From Argyresthia goedartella (Eukaryota; Arthropoda; Insecta; Lepidoptera; Argyresthiidae), in contig OX463806.1 in assembly GCA_949825045.1 (NCBI GenBank), positions 45,842,208 through 45,906,207 of the forward strand: DNA of 64,000 bases, in the 5' to 3' direction. Under the pieces are notes generated by a model. It saw nothing but the letters and a program-made list of their open reading frames with translations, ran no database searches and was not told the origin of the DNA. Positions 22,227 to 32,371 of this stretch are shown here, piece after piece (position 1 is the stretch's first letter; the number at the start of each line of letters is the position of its first letter). A program made the translations under genes and the position numbers.

Positions 22227-22600
22227 CCCACATAAATTAGAAAAAATGGACAAAACAATAAAGGTGATGGGTCCGAAGGTGTACAACTTGCTACCGGACG
22301 ACATTACTAATGCCCCGACCTTCTCAAACTTTAAAATGAAATAAAAAAATTGGCTTGTCAAGAAGTCGTTCTACTTCTATGAAGAATTCATAAATTTTAA
22401 GGGACGACGTACATAAGTACATATTCTTTTATTTGTACCAATAAATTACATTATACTCTTACGAGTAATTACGTCAATGTTATTAATGATGTGACAAATG
22501 TTCCCTTAATCTAATTTTATTTTATAAATTTTATTAATTTTATGAATTTTGTTTGATATATTACCAATAAATGATGTCTTATCTCTTATAAAGTCAGCGC
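22227..22600 (+). pseudogene. LINE C-terminal fragment and 3' UTR, nested
   Basis: The plus strand reads KVMGPKVYNLLPDDITNAPT followed by FSNFKMK, a stop, and in frame beyond it NWLVKKSFYFYEEFINF. This is the 'YN.LP..I….F…K..L….FY…EF' ending of LINE ORF2. An AT-rich 3' UTR follows. The orientation is opposite to the surrounding LINE remains, consistent with later insertion into them. Confidence 0.6.
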
Positions 22601-22614
22601 CAACCACACGTTTG

Positions 22615-23160
22615 TTATGTTGTTACTTTATTGCGGCTCATCCAGCTCGCTAGATATGGGGAGTTGAGGAATCGAGTTGATGTGTTCCAGGTCAGCAGAC
22701 GGTCCACATTCAGCAGAGTGTTGAAGTGTTCCACCCATCGTTTAAGTACTTCTTCCTTGCTTTTAAGAAAGCCATCGCCATTTGCAGGCTTAAACGGCAC
22801 TTTTGCAAGAGAAGATATACCTATCAGTTTTTGAACCTCACCGTAGAATTCCCCTAGCTAATTATTGTCCGCGAGCCATTGCATTTGGCGAGCTTTGTCC
22901 TGCCACAATTTATCTTTGGTTTCCCGGTTAGAGCTCTATCATTCTCATCAAACTAATCCTCGTTCTTACGGACTTTTAGACCCAAGGTAGTTGTGGCGGC
23001 GTCTAAAATATGAGTAGATAGAGTCCCCCAGTCGGCATCAACATCACCGACCTCCGTGTTGGTGTGCGGCAGCGTGGTAGCCAACGCTTCGGCATACTTC
23101 TCCGTCGTCCCGAAATGCTTTAGCCCGTCCAAGTTTAGACTTGGAGGCTTAGTCCTAACG
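22615..23160 (-). pseudogene. LINE ORF2 linker between endonuclease and polymerase
   Basis: The minus strand reads SLNLDGLKHFGTTEKYAEAL, later DWGTLSTHILDAATTTLGLK, then KSKEEVLKRWVEHFNTLLNV. '…RW.EHF..LLN' is the block that precedes the polymerase fingers in many LINE ORF2 proteins. Frameshifts split it. It probably belongs to the same element as 20640-22100. Confidence 0.6.
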
Positions 23161-23339
23161 GATCTACTAGTAATTTGCCAGAAAAGCCACCTTGTAAGAT
23201 CTGATTTACTAAAAGCAGTTGCCTAATAGGGGTGTTTTCTGTTGTCTGCCCTGACAGTTTAAAAGATTAGTCAAAGTTAATTAACTATCATTCATCTTGG
23301 CTGTTTTTAAAAACTCAGTGTACAAAGGTTTAGTAGATT

Positions 23340-23905
23340 TTTTTTCTACATTCGTCATTTTCTACTGGCACCCTAGTTATTTTCTCAACAATAACAGGGT
23401 CATAAATATTGTATGCCAATAATTTGGCAATCTGTCGCTTAGATGAAGCAGGTTGATACGAATAAGTTTATTCGAAATTTTATACTGACACCCTAGTCAT
23501 ACAATGTATGTCATTGTATCCCTAGTCAGTATAAAATTTCGAATAAACTTATTCGTATCAAAATATAATACTCGGTCCCGATGACCAAAGGTCAAGTTAT
23601 ATACAAGCCGGTTGAGTCTAGAAATACCGTAATTTTGTGCCTCTGATAGAGCTTTGGAATAGGGAAAACCACACAGAATAATTTTCCTTGCCTTGAGAGA
23701 TACTTTAGATTCAAAGTAATTTATCAAATCGTCTTGTTGAAATCCTGTGCTGTTCCCCATTTGTAATACAATAGTCGTATTATTGGCATACTCCCTATTA
23801 AGCATGCCATTTATTATATGCATGAAAGATGCATCAGGCATACAAATGTGTTCTACATGCTGCCGTAAGTTATTCTGCAGCTTGATGCCTAAACCTACTC
23901 CTAAT
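23340..23905 (-). pseudogene. LINE ORF1 with esterase-like domain
   Basis: Minus-strand frame from about 23905 reads KLQNNLRQHVEHICMPDASF, TIVLQMGNSTGFQQDDLINY, KARKIILCGFPYSKALSEAQ and LVYNLTFGHRDRVLYFDTNK. The pattern resembles the SGNH-hydrolase-like ORF1 of some insect LINEs (a 'miGtND'-type strand, then 'ii..g.PYs', then 'n..l..l'). The usual 'GTND' reads GNST. After FILTRDTM the frame breaks in a 107-bp inverted repeat. The C-terminus then resumes (SSKRQIAKLLAYNIYDPVIV…) and stops near 23350. Confidence 0.55.
23454..23560. repeat. Inverted repeat, perfect 36-bp arms
   Basis: TGATACGAATAAGTTTATTC… at 23454-23489 is the exact reverse complement of 23525-23560. The 35-bp interior also contains the direct repeat CCCTAGTCA. 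It lies inside the LINE ORF1 remnant and duplicates, in inverse, the part coding FDTNKFIRNF. Confidence 0.9.
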
Positions 23906-23939
23906 TTACTCCGAATTTATCAATACAGTACTATTTTTT

Positions 23940-24570
23940 CGTCCTCCCCAAATGGGGCTCGACAACACAACACGTTAATCAACGTCGAACTGTACCACGT
24001 AGTACACTGCTGTCCTCAATCTTCAAATATTCTTCTCTTGGTGTGCCATGAGTGCGCAAACTTGCGCAACGCCTTGAAGTTCTGCTCGCAAGAAACTAGC
24101 TCCTCGTGGAATATTGGGCCAACCGTTGTCCTCTTCAGTGCATCCAGCATCTCCGATCTCTCGTCCGCGTATAGCCTACATTCCCAGAGGGCGTGATCCC
24201 GGCTCTCGTTGTCCTCGCCGCATGGGCACTCTGCAGACTCGCACAGCCCTAGCCTGAAACATCTGTCTGAAGCATCCGTGCCCGGTAAGTACTTGGGAGA
24301 CCATGAAGTCCGGTTCTACCCATTCTGAACTGAACTGAGCCTCATGCCCACGTCTGGGAAGAATCCATACAGCTCGCGGCCTTCCTTACTGCCCTGCCAT
24401 CGTTCCTGCCACTGAGCTACGATGTCTGCCCTTACCGTCGTCTTGAGTTTCCGGTACTCCCTGGGGGCCAGTTGGTGTCGCTCCTGAGCAATCCGTCCTG
24501 CACGACAGACCTCCAAGTCGGCTGGTAAAACTCCCGCAAGCACAGGTAACGCTGCAGTAGCAGGTGTCCG
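23940..24570 (-). pseudogene. R1-type LINE ORF2 C-terminus
   Basis: The minus strand reads VLAGVLPADLEVCRAGRIAQ, VAQWQERWQGSKEGRELYGF, FPDVGMRL, and in another frame RCFRLGLCESAECPCGEDNE, then SRDHALWECRLYADERSEML. The 'LAGvLPadl' stretch, 'W..RW…kGR.ly.f.pdv' and the Cys-Cys-His-Cys knuckle are characteristic of R1-clade LINE ORF2 ends. Frameshifts and a missing 5' part make it a fragment. Confidence 0.75.
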
Positions 24571-24739
24571 TTGTCCTTCTTGCTGCCTACTACGTCTCTG
24601 CCTAGGACTTTAGGCTAGGCTGCAAAATCCTGTCCGACCCTGGCATTAAAGTCCCCCAGTAAAAGGATCTGTTGCCTAGCGTAGGAGCATAGATTGTTTG
24701 ACCTTACGAGTGTTAAGCAAATTTAGCAAGTTCAGCAAA
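24571..24739 (-). repeat. Probable LINE fragment
   Basis: Contains CTAGGCTGCAAAATCCTGTC, CCGACCCTGGCATTAAAGTC and CCCCCAGTAAAAGGATCTG. I recognise this wording from antisense LINE endonuclease regions ('fNARvG…' type), but the stretch is too short and broken to assign. Confidence 0.35.
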
Positions 24740-25390
24740 TTTGGGACATTAACGGCCGCATTTTTTGATAGCGTGGACGCAGAAGTTTAAATTTTTCATA
24801 GCTCCAAGGGTCTATAGACGTGAGTAATTGATATCAATTGAAATTTGATACCTCCACGCGTTCCTGAGAAAAAGGGTTGTGACAGACGGACAGAGGGGTA
24901 AAAATTCTATATTCTATTGATTCTATAAGGGTTTCTTTTATTCCTTTTAAGGGACGGAAACCTAAAAATGACATCCCCGTAGAGTTTCTACTCTGACGGC
25001 CGAATTTCCGAAGCACTGGTAGAGCTAATGCAGTTTCCTTTTCCTGTACGAGATGCAGCCATAAATCACCACTTGAAAGGGAATTTTCCTTTTTCAAACT
25101 TTATTATTAATATTAAAAATAAACACGTAAACATTTACAAACAGGTACATACATTGCTTCTTGCCCCACACTAGGATACTCTGTATCGTGGGAACTCAAA
25201 CAACGATCAGTTTTACTCATTCGTTTAGTTGATCATATTTGATTTATTTTGAATTTTTCTCCATATATAAGTGACTGACTTCTAAAAGTACATTATTTCT
25301 GACTCTACTTTCGATTTGAATTTGAGTTGGATCCTATGAGGGTTCATTTTTTGCCTTTTGAGGTGCGGAACCCTAAAACAGTACATACAC
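24740..25390 (+). repeat. Dispersed repeat with two 3' ends
   Basis: TTGATATCAATTGAAATTTG, CCACGCGTTCCTGAGAAAAA, GGTTGTGACAGACGGACAGA, then ATAAGGGTTTC and GGGACGGAAACCTAAAAATG. A second similar end is at 25330-25378 (CCTATGAGGGTTCATTTTTT, GAGGTGCGGAACCCTAAAAC). Relatives occur at 34180-34310, 34550-34600, 35264-35330 and 63950-64000. This is a common lepidopteran repeat wording. Confidence 0.6.
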
Positions 25391-25761
25391 TGCATTTTTT
25401 AGAGTTAGAAGCGGCTTAGACAATGTTTTATGTTTGTTGTAGTAAAGAAAGGCGCAACGAAACCATATGAAACGAGTGATCGATGAGGTTTGTTCGTAAA
25501 ACTGACTGTTAGGAAAATTGAGCTGTTCACTCGTGAAAATGGAAACAAAGGGTTATATAAAGGTAATGAATTGAATGAATCAGACGTCAGATGAATTATA
25601 TAATATAGGTATTACGATGATGGTTCGTCGTAATCACAATTCCATGGTTTTTACCTACTAATAAATCAGCACACTGAGAGCAACTTTACGACGATATATT
25701 GTAGTACCTAATATTCTGTTGTAGTATTTAGCTGCATTGTTAAATAAACATACAAATAAGA

Positions 25762-25835
25762 ACGTCCGTGGTCTAGTGGGCTACACGCCCACCTGTCACG
25801 CAGGAGATGCAGTTTCGAATCCCGTTGCTGACAAT
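25762..25835 (+). mobile_element. tRNA-Asp-derived SINE head
   Basis: GTCCGTGGTCTAGTGGGCTA (A-box like), an anticodon-loop phrase CACCTGTCACGCAGG with GTC as in tRNA-Asp, and GTTTCGAATCCCG (B box) occur in the right order and spacing over 70 bp. The acceptor stem does not pair and no mature CCA-ready end exists, so this is a SINE head and not a tRNA gene. Confidence 0.65.
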
Positions 25836-25879
25836 ATATATAAACAATTAGATAAAGTACACTATACGCACGTTCTAAC

Positions 25880-26010
25880 GTTCTATTAATAAACCTTTAT
25901 TGAACTCAATATTTCTATGACAGGTTATATATGGTAATGTTAAAAGCTAATGTACAAAGGCAGGCTCATTTCTAAAAGCCAACCCAGTGAGGATGTCTAA
26001 ATAAATAAAG
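25880..26010 (-). repeat. LINE 3' tail, minus strand
   Basis: AATAAACCTTTATTGAACTC, then ATGTACAAAGGCAGGCTCAT, TTCTAAAAGCCAACC. The same order (TTTATTGCAC…, TGTACAAAGGCGAGCTTAT, TCTAAAGA…) is seen at 12007-12200, 51604-51780 and 57866-58012. The tail is separated from any coding part. Confidence 0.55.
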
Positions 26011-26024
26011 CAGGTTTTGCAATC

Positions 26025-26450
26025 TTAAGGTGATACGAAATAAAAATTGGGTTTTTTTTGGAATCCATTTACTCCACCATGAAGTCATCTAAAGATTTGA
26101 TTTTTGGGTTAAAGTTTATTGAGTATTTGATTAAGATTTTCACTAAAGGGAAGCGCGATTGGATGAAATTTTCTCGATTGAATTTAATTACGAAAACACC
26201 TCTAAATTGTTTTATTTTTCCTGTAATTCTGAAATCTTAATTAATTTCATTGTGGAACTGCGTTCAAAATTTAGATATTATGTATTCGCAAAATCTCCTT
26301 AAAAATCTTTTTGACGAAATAGGGTAGTTTAATTTTAAACAAATTGTTTGTGGTTCAGCGCTACGTTTTTTCATTTTTTCCCGATTCCGTCCCTCTCACG
26401 CTGCGGGTCTTTCCGCCTGGAGTAACGGGGACCTTTACATGGACGAGGTA
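26025..26450. repeat. Dispersed repeat D, copy 2
   Basis: Collinear with 16310-16725 (AAGGTGATACGAAATAAAAA, GAATCCATTTACTCCACCAT, GATTGGATGAAATTTTCTCG, CCGATTCCGTCCCTCTCACG, CTGCGGGTCTTTCCGCC). It is the least diverged pair of this family in the window. Confidence 0.8.
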
Positions 26451-27740
26451 GCGCCACAATGCCCATGAATAGTCATATTTCTAAAGTGTCAATATAGTTT
26501 GCCCGGTGTCATGCAAAATGGACCATTCAATATCTGGCCAAAATTTGGGCATATTGTGCCTCAGCCACTTCGAGTGGGAAATACCATATGTCTACCTATG
26601 ATTTATGATTAGCTTAGCGAACGAAGATGCTGCAACCTGAATTCTGAATCTGTGGTTCGGATTTCCGAGCGAGCTTGTGAAGCGGGGTGAAAGAGTTTAT
26701 GAAACAAATTTATGAAATGGACCATATATTGTTGCTCGGAACATTCATTCCTTGGTTGGGATGCCGGCGTTCCAGAAGTTCAGGGCTCGGGGCAAGGCAA
26801 GGCCCAAGCGAGGCTGGGAAATATGTTAGATGAAAGGAGAGAAAATGGCGATAACTCTCATCCTAGCACACCTATGATAAATGGATCTTGTTTGGGGATT
26901 GTTCTTCATTTGTTCAATATAAAAGACACAAATGGCGCCCAAGTTTAGCCGGTTTCAAATGATAACCAACTTGTTTACTAACTTTGGGACATACAAATAC
27001 CCATACCCTAAACAATGAATATATAATCATCAAAATTAGAGGTCATACAGGGTCTTCTTCTCCTTGGACTCGTCTAACTCCTTGTGAAGCTTACGTCCTA
27101 TAATATTAATAATTATTATATTATATTAATTATCCGCCTCCAGGAACCCTTTGGCCCTCTCTCACGTATCCCTTTAGGGCTGAAGAGGAGAGATTGTGGG
27201 TCGGTCGGACGGGAGTCCCCTTGTCATATTGTGTATTTACCCAATCCATTGCCATTTCCGGCAGGGTCAATACCACAGATTGATTAAACAACTTAATCTT
27301 TGTATTCTTGTATCTTCTTTTAAATCCGCTACCCGCTTAAGCCTGTCCTCTTGCACCGATGTCGATTCTTCAATCACTTTGCCCCAGCACGAAAATATGG
27401 ACGTCTGTACGTTTCGGGACACCTACCCTTACCTACCCTCCTCAGGCTATAACGTCGGATAAAGGGAATGAAATGAAATAAATAATCTCCCCTTCCATAG
27501 TATTACCGTCAAGGTATGACGCTCCACTCACCGTCTAACTCAGGTGACGTCATCATTAGTTGCCACATTACAACAATGGTGGTGTGATTCCGTAGCCGAC
27601 CGCAACTGCAGACGATGACGTGCCGCGTGAGCGAGACAGCAAGCGTACTTACCTAACGAGAGAGCGAGACAGCGAGCTTAGTAGGTACCTACCGCTATCT
27701 CGCTCGCTCACCTACCCGCACCGTCATCTCACACCCACAG
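26451..27740. other. No recognised gene
   Basis: Short frames on the plus strand (26712-26948, 27084-27287, 27196-27462) overlap and have no family motif. A purine-rich stretch at 27620-27720 has repeated GAGCGAGACAGC phrases and is partly self-complementary (TAGGTACCTACC at its centre). Confidence 0.35.
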
Positions 27741-27880
27741 GTTTTTAGATCTCTTAAAACTTGCTTGTGCTCAACTAATACAAATATTACAATATTAATC
27801 ATTATAATTAATAAGCAGGAATAAATAACTACAAAATTATTAACAGGAAGGACTTTGTTGAGCTAGATTAAGCCCCCATC
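27741..27880 (-). repeat. LINE-like 3' UTR repeat, copy 2
   Basis: GTTTTTAGATCTCTTAAAAC, CTCAACTAATACAAATATTA, AATTAATAAGCAGGAATAAA, TTGTTGAGCTAGATTAAGCC: same order as at 15735 and 36940, truncated at its left side. Confidence 0.65.
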
Positions 27881-28149
27881 ATTTAAGTAATCTTGAACAT
27901 TGTAAATAATATACCTTATTCGACAAAGTCGCTTTACCATGCTTTTTAAATTGCTCAAATGGCAATTTCAAAATCAGCATCACAGTGATCAAATTTAACT
28001 ATAAAATTTAGGTATTTAAGATTGATTAGATCGTAGTCTATAATCCGATATAGTACTCGTAGATAACCTCTTTTGTGCCAGTTTTGACATATTTTAGTCA
28101 AGAAACCCTTTTATTTAGTTGAATTTAACCCAATTTTCTCGCAATCGCG

Positions 28150-28208
28150 TGAGATGAGTCATACACGAGGCAAAACACTGTGTTTTGCCTCGTGTATGAC
28201 TCATCTCA
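28150..28208. repeat. Perfect palindrome, 29-bp arms, 1-nt centre
   Basis: The left arm TGAGATGAGTCATACACGAG… (28150-28178) is followed by a single T, then its exact reverse complement (28180-28208). An uninterrupted 59-bp cruciform-capable sequence is rare by chance. Confidence 0.95.
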
Positions 28209-30268
28209 CATCATAATGCAATATCTCAACAAATGTAAAAATAGTTCAACGGCATACGAGTTGGCTTTTAATTATAGAGCTACACGTAGGTTGGAACAGC
28301 AAGGCACATATGCAATGTTCCTGGAAGACCGAAATTTGCCTCCTTCCACTTGATCACGGAGAAAATTGTACTTCCCAATATGCATTTTTTGAGCTACTTA
28401 CGTATCTGCCAATTACGTAATATCACTGAGTAAACATAAGTACAAACAATATATTTTACAGACATTTAACATGCATTTAATACTATAATTAAAATCAATC
28501 ATTCTCTAAAGCTATCTAATTTTATTTAAAGAATATAAATTGGATTAGGTATAGGTAGGACATCATACCATAACAGCAAGGAGTTTTTTGAGTTTTGCTA
28601 GCTATGCTACCAACTACTGCTCGAAGTGAAGACTGAGGATTGGAACTATAGAGAGCCCTGTGCCCTGCGGAGGGTTGAGTAGACTTCAGTATGATCAATG
28701 ACGACCAACTAAGGCGCCGCGCCCAGTGCCCAACAGCGTAACGGCACGGCTTGCCCTTTTGAGTAGTTACACAACCTTCAATTGCCGCGCAAACGTGGCC
28801 TTCTGTCAGATACATTTCACGCATCACGTCAAGCTTGGGAACGCTTGTGGTGGCACCTCGTTCTGGGCAGCCTGTGGGGGCTGTGAGAAAAACACTCAAC
28901 ACTTAGCCCATCTTCACTACTGGCCCAGAAGCTAACACAAGGCCGGCCGGATACGCCTTCCACTGCGAGCGGAGCGTACCTGCTATGGACTCAGTTTGAT
29001 CTGCGACGGTAGACTTTCGTGCAAAAGTTCCTACCTTCAGCATGAAACTTCTGTTGTAGTTCAAACGGAGTCCGAGGGGGCTCCGCTCAGCTCTTCTCGC
29101 AGAGGAAGGCGGGCTTCAAAGTTAGACGGGTGGTCAACTCAAAGTCATGACGTCACTGTTCATGCTCGCAAAATTACCGAGTAAGTATATTATTTACTCA
29201 GGGCCTCGCCAACAGATGTAACGTATCTGATTTATCACCTATTATCTTATGATTATTATTACCATAGTCACACAACTTTGTCTATTTGTAACAGTTGTGG
29301 CAGAATACAAAGACTGCTCCTCAAATTAAGTTCCACTTGAATAGGTACTGGCGCTGTCATTTTTCGAGCGCAGCGGGAGAAAGTGTCAGCGTGGCTTGTG
29401 TCCGTCAATGTTTCAGTTGTGGGTTGTGCTTTCGGAGGCACATGCGCTGACAAAACTTGTTTCTCGATTATTTTTCTTGTCTGGCTCGACACTTCTCGGT
29501 TTTAGTTGCTGAAATTAGTTTTTAACAACACATAATGAACTACTAGACATTACTCACACAACACATGAACAGGAAAATTTAAACTATGTTTTATGCGATG
29601 ATATTTGTAGGGTTTTGGCAAAAAGTAAGTAAGTTAAACAAAGAGATTAATTTATCCATGGGTATTGACTTTGAGTCTTTGACAATTAAGGCATTTGTCA
29701 TATTAAAATCTACAAAGAAGGTACCTACCTAGATTTATTTATATTTGGCGTTGTATTTTTTATTGGAAATTATTAAACAACTGTTATGGAGGCAACAGCG
29801 AGCATCCTGTTGCACCCAACAGTAATATTAGGCGGCTTTCAAATCAATGTGACTGAATCAGAAAGTGAAAGTGATTGTGCGAGTGACACATCTATATAAT
29901 TTATAGGTCTACTCTACAAAATGTGGACTTCGGTGCATTACTTTTTTCTACTATAAGGTAAGTAGATCTCTCAGAAACAATAATTAAGTACTTTTTTTTT
30001 CTGATAATAAGATACAAATAATAATACCAAATGTTCTGTAAAAAATGAAATGAAATGACATGTGAAAGTGCCCTTGTGGCCTATTTACAGAATAAACGTT
30101 TTGAGATTTGAGTTTTTTTTTTTTGAGTTTTGAGTAGTACTGTGATGAATATATGCAGCAACGTATATTTTCTTCCGATCTGAGCCGATAAAAACCGAGA
30201 AGTGCCGAGCGGTAAAGATATAATAATCGTATTGTACCTACCTACAACGTGTAGGTAAGTGGGTGATA
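28209..30268. other. Unassigned sequence with minor ORFs
   Basis: A minus-strand frame at 28522-28902 (126 codons) is Cys- and Arg-containing but matches nothing I know. A 37-codon frame at 29787-29900 on plus reads MEATASILLHPTVILGGFQI then an acidic SESESD stretch. GC content rises between 28620 and 29130. No confident gene; an old repeat or unknown exons are both possible. Confidence 0.25.
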
Positions 30269-30885
30269 CCGTAAAATGGGGTGAATAGAATTCAAGGGGT
30301 GAATAGAAAAAAAATACGGAAAAAGTTTGACAACTTATTCCTTAGGCTCTATGGTATAATTTGTAGTAGAAAACGTAAATTATTAAAGGGCAATATTTTT
30401 TCCTTGAAATGGCAACACCAGCTTTGACGTCAAATGTGTGAAATTCGTAAAAAAACGTTCTCTTTGTCGCGCTTTTGTACCGACCTGATAGTGTGTCATT
30501 TAGAATTAAGTTTTTAACTAGATATATGGCATAGTAGAAGGTCAATTGTGTTAATTTGTAAAGCTAAGTGTAGGAATTGCAAGGAAATTATAAAGGTTAG
30601 TAAGAATTTTTGTTAATAAATGTAAAATATTCAAAAAACTAAAGGTACTTGTATTTTCACAAACCCTGGGGTTATTAGAATCAAATGGGGGGTGAATAGA
30701 ATATTGGAATGGGGGCAATGGAAACACGTGAGGGGTGTTTAGGATCACGAGAAGGGTTAATAGAATCACAAAGGGGGTCAATAGGTAGGGTTGTCACTAA
30801 AGTTCTTTCAAATTAAATTGCAAATTGACACAGGAAATATCGTGAAAATATATTTTTTAAATGCCGTATTTTAATAAAGTGTACC

Positions 30886-30908
30886 GTGTGTGTGTGTGTG
30901 TGTGTGTA
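30886..30908. repeat. (GT)n microsatellite
   Basis: About eleven GT units just upstream of the small ORF inside the transposon. Confidence 0.9.
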
Positions 30909-30973
30909 GTGTTTACCTAGTAACCCTACTGAAGTTAATTTATATTTATTTTAGGAGTACCAACCTTGACACA

Positions 30974-31270
30974 ATGCCGAGAACATATAAACCGGACCCT
31001 ACAAATAAACACTACAAAAAATATGACCCCAACATAGCGAATAGTACAGCGAAACACCATGAAAGTGACCTGAATGAAAAGGAAAGAATAAAAGAGATAA
31101 TAAAATCTAAACATATACAGAAAATTGTGAAATGTGAAGATGTAAATGAAAAATACACTGAACAACAGACAAAAATTGCGTTTCAAAATGACTTCCAAAA
31201 AAAAAAGATGATAAAATTACTGAAAATGAAAATAAAAGTGAGAGAGAGAAAAGAAAAACTAAATACCTAA
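30974..31270 (+). CDS. Small basic protein of the TA-flanked transposon
   Basis: 98 codons from ATG at 30974 to TAA. A possible acceptor (TTTATTTTAG) lies 19 nt upstream. The start MPRTYKPDPTNKHYKKYDPN resembles the opening of pogo/Tigger-type and psq-type DNA-binding transposase N-termini (MPR.Y……Y..Y), but the helix-turn-helix that should follow is not obvious. Residues 38-98 are rich in Lys, Glu and Ile with heptad-like spacing, suggesting a charged helix or coiled coil. In another frame the sequence continues (…SKTDINLKKMNSVKTKV… to IQDMIAVPSRYIYRKED and a stop near 31504), so the original protein was probably longer and has one frameshift. It may be a DNA-binding remnant of a deleted transposase; function unproven. 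Confidence 0.45.
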   Translation: MPRTYKPDPTNKHYKKYDPNIANSTAKHHESDLNEKERIKEIIKSKHIQKIVKCEDVNEKYTEQQTKIAFQNDFQKKKMIKLLKMKIKVRERKEKLNT

Positions 31271-32207
31271 GAAGAAATACACAGAAATTATAGAGAAAAA
31301 TGAAAAAACCCAGCAGATAGTGAAAGTAATTCAAAGACTGATATAAATTTAAAGAAGATGAATAGTGTTAAGACTAAAGTTAAAATAATTTCCAATGTAA
31401 ATTGTGATCTTAAGCAAAATGTCGATTTAAAAGGTTGTAAACCAATAAAAATACAAGATATGATAGCAGTTCCTAGTAGGTACATCTACCGGAAAGAAGA
31501 CTGAAACTAAAAACTTTATTTATTATAATAACAGCAAAGAATTTTTTTAATTTTTAACTGATCCTGATTGAGAATGTTTGATGTTAAGTTGTTTTTTGAT
31601 TTTTTTATAAAATTCTAGTAGTTTGCTGTATTGATTAGGTTAAATGACTGCATACGTAGGTAAGTAACAATTATTTTTTTATTTATTATTATTCTTGAGA
31701 TGATAAATTTTAGTTTTGATGTTCCTATAATAAATATGGTAGTTTATTTGTTTTCTAGAAGCTACTTAAGAAGGTTAAAGTTTTGATTTTGAATGCGTAT
31801 CAAAAGAAATTTAAGTTTTGTTACACCTAGCATTGATTTTTTACATGATGCATGAAGTGACTAATAATTAAGTAAAATTTAGTTATATTAATACAAGCCA
31901 TATGAGAGTGATATTCAATTATAAGACCTACTCCGTTTTCTGTGATTTTTATAATACATAAATAAATAAGTTGTTGACAGCCCTAGCCAATTTTTCTATT
32001 CACCTCATACCCGTTTCTATTGACCCCAATTGAGGGGTGAATAGAATTCTTGATGTTTTTTCAGTTTTTTGGAGAAATACCTGTATAATTTAAGGTACAA
32101 CATTAGAAAAAAAGTTAGTTCTGACGTTCGGATATCCTGTCCAATAAAAAAAAAACTTTTCTAAAAGGCAACACTATCCGAAAAACGCGGTGAAAAGTAG
32201 AAACTTG

Positions 32208-32229
32208 TTCTATTCACCCCATTTTACGG
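32208..32229. repeat. Right terminal inverted repeat of the TA-flanked element
   Basis: TTCTATTCACCCCATTTTAC followed by GG, the exact reverse complement of 30269-30290; TA follows. Confidence 0.9.
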
Positions 32230-32371
32230 TACTACTCAAAATAATTTTATAGAGAGCGCTTAGTAAGGGTGTGACTCTGGTGATTATGAGCGCGAGATCT
32301 TGTCGTTGTCACGTCGCGTCGCCTCAGAGGGCACAGCGCCTTATCCCATTCTGAAAGTCTAGTATTTAATC

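Larger units (their letters stand above)
30269..32229 (+). mobile_element. TA-flanked DNA transposon with iterated GGGGTGAATAGAA motifs
   Basis: CCGTAAAATGGGGTGAATAG at 30269 and its reverse complement ending at 32229 form 22-bp inverted ends. TA lies immediately outside each end (30267-30268, 32230-32231), the duplication expected of the Tc1/mariner/pogo group. The motif GGGGTGAATAGAA recurs at 30278, 30296, 30689 and 32034, with reverse copies at 32208 and variants near 31994 and 32015. A small basic ORF lies at 30974-31270. No DDE catalytic region was found in the 1.96 kb, so this is a non-autonomous or internally deleted copy. Confidence 0.85.

Noticed and set aside
23747..24196. 149-codon plus-strand frame
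   Set aside because: It is antisense to LINE ORF1 and the R1-type C-terminus, which carry recognisable motifs.
25762..25835. Functional tRNA-Asp gene
   Set aside because: Only the internal promoter boxes and anticodon region resemble tRNA; the acceptor stem does not pair.
30890..30973. Longer N-terminus for the transposon ORF reading through the (GT)n run
   Set aside because: It starts from a GTG in a microsatellite and adds only a Cys-Val repeat. The ATG at 30974 follows a possible splice acceptor and begins with a transposase-like sequence.
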